The translations under genes and the position numbers were made by a program. A stretch of DNA of 64,000 bases from Pseudomonas hefeiensis. GTDB lineage: Bacteria > Pseudomonadota > Gammaproteobacteria > Pseudomonadales > Pseudomonadaceae. The notes beneath the pieces were generated by a model. It worked only from the letters and a program-made list of their open reading frames with translations. It made no database searches and had not been told where the DNA came from. The stretch is from positions 1,860,001-1,924,000 of the forward strand of contig NZ_CP117449.1 in the NCBI RefSeq assembly GCF_030687835.1, written 5' to 3'. Shown here in pieces: positions 63,731 to 64,000 of the stretch; the first letter of the stretch is position 1, and every line of letters starts with the position of its first letter.

Positions 63731-63761
63731 GTGGCAAGGGGATAGGTCCCCTCGCCACAAG
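63731..63761. repeat. Hairpin, short REP of the GTGGCGAGGGG family
   Basis: CTGTGGCAAGGGGATAGGTCCCCTCGCCACAAG, a single hairpin with a terminal A; the only arm of that family here. Lies between the PepSY-operon promoter region and the final gene. The 63501-63730 gap shows no recognised Zur box. Confidence 0.75.
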
Positions 63762-63774
63762 AGCAGGTTAGCCG

Positions 63775-64000
63775 TCAGCCCTGCTGTTGAAACATCTCCC
63801 TGGCCCGCTGTTCAATCTGTTCCTGCGTCAGATCCTCCTTGTGCGTCGCCAGAAACCACACATGCCCATAGGGGTCTTTCAAGGTGCCGCTGCGATCACC
63901 ATAGAACTGATCCTTGACCTCGGATATCACCGTGCCACCGGCGGCAATCGCTTGGGCGAACGCATTGTCCACATCTTCGACATAGAGATGCAGGCCTACC
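63775..64000 (-). CDS. VOC-superfamily protein (PhnB-like), 5' end outside window
   Basis: Only the C-terminal 74 residues are in the window. Strand-helix pattern GLHLYVEDVDNAFAQAI, then YGDRSGTLKDPYGHVWFLATHKED. The last part is the VOC metal-ligand/substrate segment of the PhnB-like family. It reads off the window edge on the minus strand. Confidence 0.78.
   Translation of the reverse strand, partial: VGLHLYVEDVDNAFAQAIAAGGTVISEVKDQFYGDRSGTLKDPYGHVWFLATHKEDLTQEQIEQRAREMFQQQG

Overview
The window looks like chromosome of a Pseudomonas from the fluorescens group. The evidence is high GC with strong G/C third-position bias, REP/REPIN palindromes of two families (core GTGGGAGCGAGCCTGCTCGC, and GTGGCGAGGGGATTTATCCCC), a complete glc glycolate operon beside malate synthase G, a prpR-prpB-prpC-acnD-prpF methylcitrate operon, ThrH, and an assimilatory sulfate reductase of the Fe-S (APS) type. 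This assignment is inference from gene content; no 16S or marker search was possible.

Layout. 0-6.4 kb: envelope and housekeeping genes (DUF4398/OmpA pair, a MocR-type regulator, YkgJ, START and RraB-like proteins, a cytochrome c, a 31-residue membrane microprotein). 6.7-14 kb: a beta-oxidation pair (a frameshifted thiolase and a FadJ-type multifunctional protein), a class I glutamine amidotransferase, CorA, a frameshifted PlsC and a crotonase. 14.3 kb: tRNA-Ser(GGA) with a clear promoter and terminator. 14.6-19.4 kb: small-enzyme genes, including a double GNAT fusion and a VOC/DapF-like pair whose DapF-like member has lost one catalytic cysteine. 19.4-22.5 kb: a likely catabolic unit (HutC-type regulator, PDC-hydrolase-like amidohydrolase, MatC-type permease).

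22.9-32.4 kb is a coherent glycolate module. GlcC is divergent from glcDEFG, glcB and a LctP/GlcA permease. Two near-identical 17-bp palindromes in the divergent promoter region are the likely GlcC operators. Permease brings glycolate in, GlcDEF oxidises it to glyoxylate, and GlcB condenses this with acetyl-CoA to malate. 33-44.4 kb: a hybrid histidine kinase, a run of small glycine-rich or acidic proteins, a HAD hydrolase, a divergent SDR/LysR pair, a hydantoin-type racemase, cysH, thrH and pabB. 44.7-47.8 kb: a three-gene unit of ATP-grasp ligase, inactive transglutaminase/7TM protein and retropepsin-like protease.

48.0-54.8 kb is the methylcitrate cycle operon for propionyl-CoA, with palindromic operator candidates. 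It is followed by an IS3-family element (54.93-56.56 kb) and a tandem array of 136-bp REPIN-bearing units. prpD, often found after prpF in Pseudomonas, is absent from this position. 57.3-63.5 kb (minus strand) is an eight-gene translationally coupled metal (probably zinc) uptake operon with two substrate-binding proteins, an ABC permease and ATPase, a His-tailed membrane protein, two uncharacterised proteins and a PepSY membrane protein. The window ends inside a VOC-family gene.

The most unusual signals are: the 4-bp slippage frameshift in plsC; the altered active site of the DapF paralogue; the 136-bp array bounded by 69-bp inverted repeats and next to the IS; the in-frame GNAT-GNAT fusion; and the ATP-grasp/retropepsin/7TM unit.
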